DNA from: Thermoleophilia bacterium
GTDB lineage: Bacteria; Actinomycetota; Thermoleophilia; RBG-16-64-13
Assembly: GCA_026415615.1 (NCBI GenBank)
Contig: JAOAGT010000002.1
Span: 124,001-188,000, forward strand
DNA length: 64,000 nucleotides
Direction: 5' to 3'
Made by a program: the position numbers and the translations under genes. Below the pieces are notes generated by a model, which was not told where the DNA came from, did not search any database, and saw only the letters and a program-made list of their open reading frames with translations. Shown in pieces: positions 7,048 through 15,783 of the stretch. Position 1 is the stretch's first letter. Every line of letters starts with the position of its first letter.

Positions 7048-9714
7048 TTATCGCAGCCATAGGATCTGGTTGGCCTCTAATGGGACTTTAGCGGCAGCGT
7101 GCCAGGGGATGATCCGGGGTGTGTAATGGTCGGCCGGACGAAGCGCGGGAAGGGTCGCGGTGAGACGGTGGCGGCCGGGCGCCTGCGCACCGCAGGAAGT
7201 GGAGGCAGGCGCCCGGCCGCCTAATGTATCGTGCGCCGCTTCCGGTCCGGTCTCGGTCGCCAAAACATGTCTCTCCGGTATGTCGCCTGCCAGCGGCTCG
7301 GCGTACAACTCGATCAGAACCGCCTCTAGAGGAATAGGTCCCAAGTCAACCTCCACCGCAAATGAGTGCACTGCCCCGTCATCTGTTGCTTTGGTTTCTG
7401 CTTGGTAGGAGATAAAGCGTATCTTGTCCCAATGCTCATCCAAGAGGGTGCGCCAAATCACTAACTCCCGAGCTAACGCGGCGACTTGTCCCTCTCTGGC
7501 GAGCGTCCTTGCCTGGTAATCGGCCGCGGCTGGCAAGTAGTAGTTTTCCAAGTACTCTTTCATCATCCGGTTCGTAGAGAATTGCGGGGTAAGGCGGGCC
7601 ATGCTTTCCCTCACGCGGGCTACCCACCGGCGGGGGATTCCGTTTTCGTCGCGGTCGTAGAATTCGGGGATGACCTGCGTTTCCAAGAGGTCGTAGAGCT
7701 GGGCGGCGTCCCTGGCGTCCCAGTAGGGGTCGTCACCATGTTCAAGGCCGTCGCCAAGGGCCCACCCTACCTCGGGCGCATAGGCTTCGGCCCACCATCC
7801 GTCCAGTACAGATAGGTTGAGTCCGCCGTTCACAAGCACCTTCATGCCGCTAGTGCCGCTTGCTTCCCACGGTCGGCGCGGGGTGTTAATCCAAACGTCT
7901 ACGCCTTGAACAAGATGCTCTGCTACGTCCATGTCGTAATCCACCAAGAAAACCACGTGAGGTCGCACCGTACAGCGGCTGATGAAATCAGTCCAGCGCT
8001 TTATCATGGCCTTTCCTGCCAGGTCGGCGGGATGGGCCTTGCCTGCCAATATAAGCTGTGCACGGCTATCTTCCGCACACAAGATCCGCTCCAGTCGGTC
8101 GGGGTCATGCAGCAGAAGGTCGGGGCGCTTGTAGGAAGCAAACCGACGAGCAAAACCCAGCGTAAGTACATCGGGATTGCAAAGACAGGTAAGGTTCTCG
8201 CCCAGGATGTCCAAGTTGCCCGCCACTGGTTCTTGTTGCATGACATGCTCTCTGGCAATGGCGATCAGTCTGGCGCGGCTTGCACACCTAAAAGCCCAAA
8301 TCTCCTCGTCGCTCAGGCTGCGAATACACTCGCCCAGGTGCCCAACCTCGCCTAGCCAACGGTCCTTACCGCAGCACTTGGTCCACAAGTCGTCAGCAAG
8401 ATCGGAGTCCCAAGAGGGCACGTGCACGCCGTTTGTTACATGGCCTATCGGTACCTCAATTCGAGGCCACCGAGGGAAGAGGTTCTGAAAAAGCGCTCGC
8501 GACACTTGACCGTGGAGGCGGCTCACGCCATTTACATGTGCACTCCCGCGGATGGCCAAGTAGGCCATGTTGAAGGGTCGTTTGGCGTGGTGAGACACCT
8601 GAGCCTCTGGAGTGACGGTACTGCTAGGGGGATTTGGCTCGCTGGCTAGAGCGAGCAGACGCTCGAAGGTGATGCCCAGTACTTGAGCGTAGGGCCCAAG
8701 GTACTGTTCAACAAGGTCCGGGGGGAAACGGTCAAATCCTGCTTCCACGGGGGTGTGGGTGGTAAACACATTGCCTACCCGCGTCGCAGTCAGGGCTGTT
8801 TCAAAGTCGACCCTGTGATCCTCCATGAAGCTCTGGGCTCTCGCAAGGACGGCGAGCGCAGCATGGCCTTCGTTGAGATGACAGATAGTAGGATCAAGCC
8901 CGACCTTGCGTAGAAGCTTCCACCCTCCAATGCCAAGCACCATCTCTTGCTGCAAGCGAAGTTCCGCGCCTCCGCCATAGAGCTCGCTTGTAATTCCTCG
9001 GTCAGCCGGACTATTTAGAAGATCGTTGGAATCCAACAAGTACAGACGGGTGCGTCCTGTTTGAACCTGCCAGGCTCGCAGACGGACCGTTCGCCGAGGA
9101 AACTCAATCTCCACTATCACCCATTCTCCGTCCTTGTCGCGGAGTGGTTGTATCGGTAGCTGACCGGGATCGTTGTAGGGGAAGAATTCAAGTTGTTCTC
9201 CGGAGGCGCTAAGAGCCTGGCGGAAATACCCCTGCTGCCACAAGATTCCTACTCCGACCAGCGGCACGCCCAGATCGCTTGCTGTCTTAAGAAAATCTCC
9301 CGCCAGAATCCCGAGACCGCCACCATAAATTGGGAGCGCTTCGCTTAACCCAAATTCCATGCAGAAATAGGCAATCACCCGGTTTGGGTTTGGCGAATAC
9401 TCAGCCCACATCTTGGCGTAGTGCCGCTCAAACCACGACGGCTTGTCTAACAAAGCACGGCGGCTGGCAAGCTGCCCCTCAAGGAGCTTGGTAAACTGAG
9501 CGTCGGCGGCCACTTCCTCAAGTCTGTCTTGCCCGACAGTCTGTAGGATATGCCAGGGATTATGAGTGACTCGCCAGATGTCTGGAGCAATTTGGTGCCA
9601 CAGAGCGTCTGAGGCGTGACTCCAAGACCACCGGAGGTCAAGGGCAAGTTCAAGCAGGCCGGAGAGGGAGTCAGGGACACGGGGAACGGCGTGGTACGGC
9701 TGAGCGGTCAACAC
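7048..9714 (-). CDS. glgP: Alpha-glucan (glycogen) phosphorylase
   Basis: Cytoplasmic PLP enzyme that releases glucose-1-phosphate from alpha-1,4-glucans. The 888 residues match the shorter bacterial/archaeal alpha-glucan phosphorylase type, including the N-terminal DUF3417-like segment (LLELALDLRWSWSHASDALW). Landmarks are CMEFGLSEALPIYGGGLGILAGD, HLNEGHAAL, FTTHTPVEAGFDRFP, GHVTNGVHVPSW, FARRFASYKRPDLL, and the PLP-lysine region GTSGMKVLVNGGLNLSVLDG. GTG at 9714 has a strong ribosome site (AAGGGGG, about 3 nt spacing). The C-terminal beta-domain carries a Gly/Ala/Pro-rich loop encoded by a long inverted repeat (7170-7221). It is divergent from malQ, the functional partner in glucan breakdown. 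Confidence 0.95.
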   Translation of the reverse strand: MLTAQPYHAVPRVPDSLSGLLELALDLRWSWSHASDALWHQIAPDIWRVTHNPWHILQTVGQDRLEEVAADAQFTKLLEGQLASRRALLDKPSWFERHYAKMWAEYSPNPNRVIAYFCMEFGLSEALPIYGGGLGILAGDFLKTASDLGVPLVGVGILWQQGYFRQALSASGEQLEFFPYNDPGQLPIQPLRDKDGEWVIVEIEFPRRTVRLRAWQVQTGRTRLYLLDSNDLLNSPADRGITSELYGGGAELRLQQEMVLGIGGWKLLRKVGLDPTICHLNEGHAALAVLARAQSFMEDHRVDFETALTATRVGNVFTTHTPVEAGFDRFPPDLVEQYLGPYAQVLGITFERLLALASEPNPPSSTVTPEAQVSHHAKRPFNMAYLAIRGSAHVNGVSRLHGQVSRALFQNLFPRWPRIEVPIGHVTNGVHVPSWDSDLADDLWTKCCGKDRWLGEVGHLGECIRSLSDEEIWAFRCASRARLIAIAREHVMQQEPVAGNLDILGENLTCLCNPDVLTLGFARRFASYKRPDLLLHDPDRLERILCAEDSRAQLILAGKAHPADLAGKAMIKRWTDFISRCTVRPHVVFLVDYDMDVAEHLVQGVDVWINTPRRPWEASGTSGMKVLVNGGLNLSVLDGWWAEAYAPEVGWALGDGLEHGDDPYWDARDAAQLYDLLETQVIPEFYDRDENGIPRRWVARVRESMARLTPQFSTNRMMKEYLENYYLPAAADYQARTLAREGQVAALARELVIWRTLLDEHWDKIRFISYQAETKATDDGAVHSFAVEVDLGPIPLEAVLIELYAEPLAGDIPERHVLATETGPEAAHDTLGGRAPASTSCGAQAPGRHRLTATLPALRPADHYTPRIIPWHAAAKVPLEANQILWLR
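7170..7221. repeat. 17-bp perfect inverted repeat inside glgP
   Basis: ggcggccgggcgcctgc at 7170-7186 is exactly complementary to 7205-7221, with an 18-nt loop. It encodes a Gly-Arg-Ala-Pro...Ala-Pro-Gly-Arg loop between two predicted strands near the phosphorylase C-terminus, away from the catalytic residues. Confidence 0.9.
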
Positions 9715-9750
9715 GGACCCCCTTCACATGAAAGAGAAAACTCCGCTCTT

Positions 9751-12126
9751 ATGCTAGCGCAAAATGCCAAATTGTCTTTTGCCTCGCGGGCAGAAGCTCT
9801 GATGTGCCAACTTGCTGCTTTGTATGGGATAGAGCGGTGCTACCGCGACGTGTGGGGCAAATGGCGGCAAGCTTCTGCAAGCACGGTGATGCGGGTACTG
9901 GCCACCCTAGGGGCCGAGGTATCCGGATTTGACTGGGACGGATGGGAGCCCTCCCGGTCAAAAGCAGGGTCAAGGGAAGAGCGCCTGCTCGAGAAGGCCC
10001 TTCGTACGCGCGAATCAGAAGCCACTCGGCGGCTGGTTGAGCCGGTCTATGTAGCTTGGAGAGGGAAGCTGACTCTTGCTGTGCACCAAACTGCGTGGTC
10101 GAGGTTGGGGGCGCCAGATGGCTGGGTGTATTTCGCCCTGTCCCTGGAAGAAGGAGGGGAGGTAACCAAGGCCGTCAGGGTGTCCACTTTGGTCTCCGGA
10201 AAGCCTGTCCACCTCTGCTGGGATCTACCCCTGGGCTATCACCGTCTGGCTGTTGAAGGTGCGGGCCTCAGCGAGGTGGCGCTTGTCATCTCTGCTCCGC
10301 CGACCTGTTGGCCGCCAGGTCTGTCTCGGGAGACAGGCAGATTGGTGTCGGACAAGACGCGGCCCGAGGAAGACGCCGCTCAGACGCAGCTGTTCGGTCC
10401 AGGCTGGGGAGTGTTTGCCCCTGTATATGCTCTTCCATCACTCGGAAGGCGCAATCAGGCAGGAAACAATGAGGGCGTGGCCTGGGTCGGGCTGGGAGAC
10501 TTGGGCGACCTTGCTGAATTGAGGCGGCTGGTTGGCCGGCTTGGAGGGAGTGTAGTGGCGACCTTGCCGCTCCTTGGACTTCTTCGGGACGGAATCCCCG
10601 CGGGTGTTAGTCGTGGTTCAAGGGCTGCAGGCCGCGGCTCGGAGGGGGAGACTGTGGACTTTGTCTTTGATCCCAGTCCCTACAGACCCTCAAGCCGACT
10701 CTTCTTCGACGAGCTCTATCTCGCGGTAGATAGAACGCCCGAATGGAAAGAATGCACGTGTCTGCGCAAGACGTGGGAGTCTGGCCTACAGGCCCAAGCT
10801 GCGAAACTGGCCGAAGGCAGCTTGGTTGATTATGCGGAGGTAGCCGCTCTTAAGCGGCGGCTAATAACTACGGCGAGTCGTTGCTTCTTTGAGCATTCCG
10901 AGGGTTCTCGTCGGGAATCTCTCGCTGCGTATCTTGGTGCGCATCCCGAAGCGGAGCGATACGCCCAGTTTTGTGCTGATCATGGAAGTCTTTGCCAGCA
11001 GGGCCAGGGGCGCAGGGACGAAATTGTCCGAAGCTATCTCTACGCGCAATGGCAACTGGACGAGCAGTTAAACGGGACAAGTTGTGGCGACTCCCATATC
11101 AGAGATGCCCGGGTAGTTGGTCTAATGCTCGATCTCCCCGTAGGCGTGCATCCGCGTGGATTTGACGTGTGGCGTTGGCCTGAGCTTTTTGCTCGTGATA
11201 TGTCTATTGGGGCCCCTCCCGATCTGTTCTTTGAGGAAGGCCAGAATTGGGCCTGCCCGCCGCTGCAGCCGGAGGCCATGCGCCGCGATGGGTATGCCTA
11301 CCTAGCTTCGTGTCTGCGTCATCACATGCAGCACTCTACTCACCTACGGGTTGACCATATCATGTGGCTTCACCGCGCATACTGGATTCCGGAGGGGAAG
11401 CCGGCCGCTGAGGGAGTCTACGTGACCTACCCCACTGACGAACTCTACGCTGTTTTATGCCTTGAGTCGTGGCGGCACCGCACCGTGGTAGTGGGAGAAG
11501 ATTTGGGGACAGTAGGTAGAGGGGTAAGAGCAAGGCTGAGGAGGCACGGTGTTCTGGGGACTTGGGTCTTGCAGGGAGCGCTGAGGCCCCGGGCGGCGCG
11601 GGCCGTGAGGCCCGCGCCGCCCCACTCTGTAGCGTTGCTCGGCACGCACGACATGTTCCCATTTGCCGGTTATGTGGAGGGTAAAGACATCAGCGTTCGG
11701 ATTGAGAGCGGGAGGGTGGGGGCCGCGACGGCGCGCCGAGCTTTGGCGGCGCGCCGTCGCCTACTGGCCCGCCTCGCCCACGACCTGTGTGCAGGCCCCT
11801 CGGAGTCTTTGGGTGCTTCTCCGGGGACAGGCACGGGCGACCTCCGCGGTACTCAGGCACTTCCCGAAACAACCACTCTCCTCCGACTTGTTCTTAGTTT
11901 TCTAGGCCAGAGCGACGCTCCTTTGGTGCTTGTGGGGCTAAGAGATCTGCTGTTGGAGAGTGAGCCCGAGAACATTCCTGGCACAGGTCCGGAGAGGTCT
12001 AACTGGCGGCGGAGGTTACAGGCTTCACCTGAGCAGATAGAGGCGGCTCTTGTGGAAGCGGCGGCGCTTCTTAGACGCAGTGGTGCGCCCGGACCGCTAT
12101 TGCAGTGCCCGGCGAATGCCTCTTAG
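9751..12126 (+). CDS. malQ: 4-alpha-glucanotransferase (amylomaltase, GH77)
   Basis: Transfers 1,4-alpha-glucan segments between chains, supplying glucans for the divergent phosphorylase. GH77 landmarks are present: DLPVGVHPRGFDVWRWPELF, SIGAPPDLFFEEGQNWACPPL, the nucleophile Asp in LRVDHIMWLHRAYWIP, GVYVTYP, the acid/base Glu in VVVGEDLGTVGRGV, and the third acidic residue in LLGTHDMFPFAGY. An N-terminal domain of about 250 residues precedes the barrel, as in MalQ. ATG at 9751 is preferred because an earlier GTG at 9616 would overlap the glgP coding region by about 100 bp; no strong ribosome site is seen. Two long palindromes lie near the 3' end. The last 30 bp overlap the convergent gene at 12097. 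Confidence 0.93.
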   Translation: MLAQNAKLSFASRAEALMCQLAALYGIERCYRDVWGKWRQASASTVMRVLATLGAEVSGFDWDGWEPSRSKAGSREERLLEKALRTRESEATRRLVEPVYVAWRGKLTLAVHQTAWSRLGAPDGWVYFALSLEEGGEVTKAVRVSTLVSGKPVHLCWDLPLGYHRLAVEGAGLSEVALVISAPPTCWPPGLSRETGRLVSDKTRPEEDAAQTQLFGPGWGVFAPVYALPSLGRRNQAGNNEGVAWVGLGDLGDLAELRRLVGRLGGSVVATLPLLGLLRDGIPAGVSRGSRAAGRGSEGETVDFVFDPSPYRPSSRLFFDELYLAVDRTPEWKECTCLRKTWESGLQAQAAKLAEGSLVDYAEVAALKRRLITTASRCFFEHSEGSRRESLAAYLGAHPEAERYAQFCADHGSLCQQGQGRRDEIVRSYLYAQWQLDEQLNGTSCGDSHIRDARVVGLMLDLPVGVHPRGFDVWRWPELFARDMSIGAPPDLFFEEGQNWACPPLQPEAMRRDGYAYLASCLRHHMQHSTHLRVDHIMWLHRAYWIPEGKPAAEGVYVTYPTDELYAVLCLESWRHRTVVVGEDLGTVGRGVRARLRRHGVLGTWVLQGALRPRAARAVRPAPPHSVALLGTHDMFPFAGYVEGKDISVRIESGRVGAATARRALAARRRLLARLAHDLCAGPSESLGASPGTGTGDLRGTQALPETTTLLRLVLSFLGQSDAPLVLVGLRDLLLESEPENIPGTGPERSNWRRRLQASPEQIEAALVEAAALLRRSGAPGPLLQCPANAS
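11591..11622. repeat. 14-bp perfect inverted repeat inside malQ (first)
   Basis: gggcggcgcgggcc at 11591-11604 pairs exactly with 11609-11622 around a 4-nt loop (gtga). It encodes an Arg/Ala/Pro-rich stretch (RPRAARAVRPAPPH) directly before the conserved catalytic segment LLGTHDM. Confidence 0.9.
11725..11760. repeat. 14-bp perfect inverted repeat inside malQ (second)
   Basis: gcgacggcgcgccg at 11725-11738 pairs exactly with 11747-11760 around an 8-nt loop. It encodes an Ala/Arg-rich helix-like stretch (ATARRALAARRRLLAR) and lies 102 bp downstream of the first palindrome. Confidence 0.9.
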
Positions 12127-14481
12127 AAAGTCCAGGGCTTGACGGGCTTGATATGCCGCGGGTCGCAAGTAGAGGGCTGTATGCAGCCAGCTTTCGGCTT
12201 GGTCTAGGAGTGTACTGAGTGAGAGGTTGCGGTACAGGCTTGCCAATGAGACCTCTGACGGCGTCGTGGCGAGCGAAAGAGCTGCATTTCCCGCGGGAGG
12301 AGCAGCGTCGGCCTGGGCTAACAAGGTCCAATCGGTCGCAAGGGGAGCCGGAGTATTCCCTACTGTCGTGAGGGGCGGTATGAGGGTGTGTTCTAGGTAG
12401 GCGCGAGCCAAGGCCAGGTTGAGGGTGGCTATTCCAGCCTCATACGAACAAAGCCAGTTGCTGGGCTCCAAAGAAGCTCCCTCAGCGTAGCTTGAGATTG
12501 CCAAGCTAAGATTGTCCAGCACCGCTCCGGCCTTATCGCCGTAGTCACTCGTTAAGGCTCGCCGCGCCTGATCCTCGTAAATCATTGCCTTGGCCAGCAG
12601 GGGTTGTGGGCTAAGCGGTTGTAGCCAGCATGCCATGCTTGCTCGTTTGAGAGCCTTACCGGCCTCCACTTGATGTGTTGCAAGAGCGATGTCTTCCCAC
12701 CGTATGCCGGCATAGGGCAAGGAAGCTCCGAGAAGCGCCAAACAGGCTAGAACGGCAATACCGCCTCTAAACACTCGGGCAAGCAAGCCGTTGGCCCAGT
12801 GCGGAACGCCTGCAAAGAGTTTTCGTGCCCGAGGCCAAAGCAATCCGGCGTGAAGGTCAACCCGGGTAACAGCGCCAGCTATGAACAAGACCGGCGGAAT
12901 AGTGACGGCGGTGACAGGCCAGAGCGAGTCAAGGCTAGCGTGAACAAACCAATAGACCGTCCCGCACAGAAGCGCCACCGGCCAGCCGCATTCGAGGGGG
13001 TGGTTTCCCCAACGACTCTTGGTGGGTTGCGCTGCTTTTTCTCGTGCTTCTGGAGGAGACTCACTGCGCGCCGCTGCGACACGGGGCCACAGTACTCCCA
13101 CGCTAGCCACCACGAGTGGGATCAAGAAGAGAATCCCCCCGATAATCCCCGTTTCGACAAACAACTGGAGCACCAAAGAGTGAGGCGAGTCGGTTTCGGT
13201 TCCTGGGCTCAAGTCAACACGGTCGTAGGCCAGACCAAAGTTTCCTGCCCCCACTCCTAGCACCGCAGCCTCGCGGAAGATGCTCACGGCATCTTTCCAA
13301 AGAGCTAGTCTCTCTTGGCTTGTGCTCTGGGCTAACCAGGGATTAGTACGCTCTGTGGCTCCAAGTTCTGGGGAAGCCGGCGCCGTCTTGGCGGTTAGGG
13401 TTTCGACCTTTTGCTCGAGCCACCGCACTGGTCCGCCGCTATCTCTTGTCTTGGTCAGCGCAACGTAACAGCCTCCCGCTAACAACGCCACAAGCACCAG
13501 AATTCCAAAGATTGTCTTCATGCGTGCCGTGACCTTTATCCAGTGCTCAAGAAGGGCAAGGATCATCCCGCAGAAAGAAGCAACAACGGCTGCAGTGAGT
13601 AGCACGCGGCCTCCTTGCCCACCAGTCATGAGGACGTCCTGCGCTGAGCTTAAGGAACCTCCGGACCGAAGGGACCAGTACTTGTGCAAGGTGGGAAAAC
13701 CATACGTAATCACGAGCCCTATGGGAAAAATATGGAGCAGCATCCTTAGTCGGCCCGGGGATACGGCAAAGGCAAAGATTGCTGAACACGCCAGGCTCCA
13801 CGCTGCTCCTTCGGAGCGTGTGAGCACGGCCAGTCCGAGCAGTCCTGTAGCTATGCCCAAAGCCAAGCCGCGAACGGGAGCCCGCTCTTCGGGTCCTGCC
13901 GAAAGCCATAGGAGAGGCCAGAAGGGCACAACAAGAAGCGCGGCCACGCTATCCGCATCGCCCACCGGGAAGACAAAACGTCCTTCCGCGAACACATAGG
14001 AGGCTGAACCGCTAGTCCAGAGCGCCACCAGGCAGACGGCAAAAATGACGGTGCTAGCGACAAGGAGCAGGTAGCGAAAAGCCTTTTGTCCAGGGGCATC
14101 CTTGAAGCATAGGCAGGCAGTCCAAAATACCAGTACGAGGAAGAACACGCGAGCTGTCTCTAGCCACACTCTGTGGAGAGAGCTAGCCCATGAGACCGAA
14201 GCAGCTACCCACAGCGCGTAGCACATGAAGAGGGCTATGAGAGCTGCGGACAGTTGCCCGGGCTTCCCGGGGTAGATCCTACTCGCGGAGCAAAGCAGGG
14301 CTAAGAGGCCCATTGCCGCAGCTGGCAGGAGCCAGGTGCGAGGCATATAACCGCCCGAAGAGAACATTAGCCACAACCAGATTGCGGCTAACCCTCCATG
14401 GGGTAGAAAACGGAGTCCTACTCCGTAGACGCGGCGCGCTCCTGCGACGATGACCGAGCCTATGTGCACAAAGGGTTTCAA
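12097..14481 (-). CDS. O-antigen ligase/polymerase-like membrane protein with C-terminal TPR-like region
   Basis: A 794-residue polytopic protein with about 12 hydrophobic segments over its first two thirds and a long extracytoplasmic loop holding WLAQSTSQERLALWKDAVSIFREAAVLGVGAGNFG and DSPHSLVLQLFVETGIIGGILF. These are the features of the Wzy_C (O-antigen ligase/polymerase) superfamily, which joins or polymerises lipid-linked glycans at the membrane. The last 200 residues form a helical repeat region resembling TPR. Together with the second Wzy-like protein, the TPR protein and UDP-glucose dehydrogenase it marks a surface-polysaccharide region. Substrate unknown; S-layer or teichuronic-type polymers are guesses. 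Confidence 0.8.
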   Translation of the reverse strand: MKPFVHIGSVIVAGARRVYGVGLRFLPHGGLAAIWLWLMFSSGGYMPRTWLLPAAAMGLLALLCSASRIYPGKPGQLSAALIALFMCYALWVAASVSWASSLHRVWLETARVFFLVLVFWTACLCFKDAPGQKAFRYLLLVASTVIFAVCLVALWTSGSASYVFAEGRFVFPVGDADSVAALLVVPFWPLLWLSAGPEERAPVRGLALGIATGLLGLAVLTRSEGAAWSLACSAIFAFAVSPGRLRMLLHIFPIGLVITYGFPTLHKYWSLRSGGSLSSAQDVLMTGGQGGRVLLTAAVVASFCGMILALLEHWIKVTARMKTIFGILVLVALLAGGCYVALTKTRDSGGPVRWLEQKVETLTAKTAPASPELGATERTNPWLAQSTSQERLALWKDAVSIFREAAVLGVGAGNFGLAYDRVDLSPGTETDSPHSLVLQLFVETGIIGGILFLIPLVVASVGVLWPRVAAARSESPPEAREKAAQPTKSRWGNHPLECGWPVALLCGTVYWFVHASLDSLWPVTAVTIPPVLFIAGAVTRVDLHAGLLWPRARKLFAGVPHWANGLLARVFRGGIAVLACLALLGASLPYAGIRWEDIALATHQVEAGKALKRASMACWLQPLSPQPLLAKAMIYEDQARRALTSDYGDKAGAVLDNLSLAISSYAEGASLEPSNWLCSYEAGIATLNLALARAYLEHTLIPPLTTVGNTPAPLATDWTLLAQADAAPPAGNAALSLATTPSEVSLASLYRNLSLSTLLDQAESWLHTALYLRPAAYQARQALDFLRGIRRALQ

Positions 14482-14493
14482 TCTAGTCTCAAG

Positions 14494-14925
14494 CTAGTCA
14501 GCGGGTTGCGGGCGGGCTCGTCTCTTGGCTCGCACCCTTCGCACACCGAGAGTCAGCCCTGCCGGGATTAAGAACGCTGCTACCAGAGATAAAACAACAA
14601 TCTCGTCCGTCGTAGGCCGTTCGAGCCTAGTTCCCAACAAACCTCGTGTGGCGGCGTAAAGGCGAAGCTTAGTCTCCTCATCGGAATGCATAGCGATAGT
14701 CGGGTCCATTAGCAGACAGCGGAGCTCCCCCGGAGTGTATTGCTGGGTAAAAGTGCCATGCCGCACGAAGTCTTGATACATGACTTGTGGAGGGTAACCC
14801 AGCGTGTTTTGGGCTGTAATGCCGGAAGGAGAGGCAAATGCGTTTGCTTCGCAAACAAGGGCAACAAGGGTGAAGACACAGACCGCGACAACCAAAATTG
14901 TCTTCCTTGCTTTATGGAGCACCAT
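14494..14925 (-). CDS. Small exported protein with C-terminal anchor, unknown function
   Basis: I do not recognise a family. ATG at 14925 is chosen because AGGAG lies 6 nt upstream; longer in-frame starts up to 15045 lack such a site and add a basic, non-conserved leader. The 143 residues begin with a signal peptide (ILVVAVCVFTLVALVCEANA), continue with a polar region of about 70 residues (GYPPQVMYQDFVRHGTF, YTPGELRCLLMDP) and end in one membrane helix (IVVLSLVAAFLIPAGLTLGV) plus an Arg/Lys-rich tail. That end has the topology of a wall-sorting signal but no LPXTG motif is visible. It lies 12 bp upstream of the Wzy-like gene, probably the same operon. Confidence 0.7.
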   Translation of the reverse strand: MVLHKARKTILVVAVCVFTLVALVCEANAFASPSGITAQNTLGYPPQVMYQDFVRHGTFTQQYTPGELRCLLMDPTIAMHSDEETKLRLYAATRGLLGTRLERPTTDEIVVLSLVAAFLIPAGLTLGVRRVRAKRRARPQPAD

Positions 14926-15073
14926 CGATCTCCTGTCAGTGACCATGTGCGGCAGTAACTGATGCCAGGGATCTCTATCTAATAAAGTAATTCTCCCACG
15001 TCGCCGGTGTGACTGAGTGGCGCTGAGCCTGACTTGTTCACACACGTGCCTAGCTCGTCCGCGAGGAACAAGA

Positions 15074-15103
15074 TTGACATTGGCTCCGTGGCTGGCGTAC
15101 TGT
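15074..15103 (+). promoter_or_regulatory. Candidate sigma-70-type promoter
   Basis: TTGACA at 15074-15079, then 18 bp, then TACTGT at 15098-15103. It points to the gene starting at 15160 and leaves a leader of about 50 nt that holds the ribosome site AGGAGG. The -10 box is only a partial match. Confidence 0.45.
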
Positions 15104-15159
15104 TAGCTTGAACCTGAGGAACGTAGCGGGGGCAAACTAGTCACAGGAGGGGGACGTCT

Positions 15160-15696
15160 ATGGCAGAGGTTCCAAGAACGTGCGCAAACTGCGGTAATGT
15201 ACAGACAGCAGGGGAATTTTGCGAAAAATGCGGTACCAAACTGCCGCCCGTTTCGAGTGTAGCGGCTGGGGCTGCTGCAGGTGGGCAGGGCGCAGTTCCC
15301 CCTCCGCCCGCGGGTTATGGGGCGCCAGCAGGAGCAGGCCCGCAATATGTTCCCGGCGGGGGAGGACCGGGATTTCCGCCCTATGGGTCGCCTCGGCCTT
15401 ATGAGAGCCAGAAAGGTTTCTTCGGGCGGCTGTTTGACTTCTCCTTCCACGAGTTTATTACCCCAAGCATAATAAAGGTTCTATTCATTATCTCGATTGT
15501 GGTTATCTGCCTGGGGGTTATCGGCGGCATTGTTTTTGGCTTCATGGTTTCCGCGGGAACGGGCGTGTTCGCCTTGATAGGCGGGCTTATCTATGGCTTC
15601 CTGATGCTGCTGTATGTCCGGGTGATGCTTGAAATCTTCATCATTTTCTTCCGGATTTACGACAACACAAACGATATTGCGAAGAGCAAGCGGTAA
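15160..15696 (+). CDS. Zinc-ribbon plus DUF4282 membrane protein
   Basis: The protein starts with a zinc-ribbon (CANCGNVQTAGEFCEKCGTKL, residues 8-28, CxxC...CxxC). A Gly/Pro/Tyr-rich linker of about 55 residues (to YGSPRPYESQKGF) follows. The C-terminal half has two hydrophobic segments (IKVLFIISIVVICLGVIGGIVF; GVFALIGGLIYGFLMLLYVRVMLEIFIIFF), matching DUF4282. The function of this family is unknown; the layout suggests a cytoplasmic sensor or scaffold domain on the membrane. AGGAGG lies 10 nt before the ATG, a candidate promoter is at 15074-15103, and a strong terminator follows. It is a single-gene unit. Confidence 0.88.
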   Translation: MAEVPRTCANCGNVQTAGEFCEKCGTKLPPVSSVAAGAAAGGQGAVPPPPAGYGAPAGAGPQYVPGGGGPGFPPYGSPRPYESQKGFFGRLFDFSFHEFITPSIIKVLFIISIVVICLGVIGGIVFGFMVSAGTGVFALIGGLIYGFLMLLYVRVMLEIFIIFFRIYDNTNDIAKSKR

Positions 15697-15723
15697 CCAA
15701 ACGAGTGCTCAGGGCTTTCACGC

Positions 15724-15757
15724 AAGAAGGGGACCCGGCAAAGGGTCCCCTTCTTTT
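15724..15757 (+). terminator. Rho-independent terminator
   Basis: A 13-bp perfect stem, aagaaggggaccc (15724-15736) with its complement (15743-15755), has a 6-nt loop; TT continues after the stem, giving the run cttcttttg. It sits 28 bp after the DUF4282 gene and 27 bp before the end of the convergent small gene. Confidence 0.85.
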
Positions 15758-15783
15758 GCCGCTAGAGTCTCTGTTTAAGCGCG

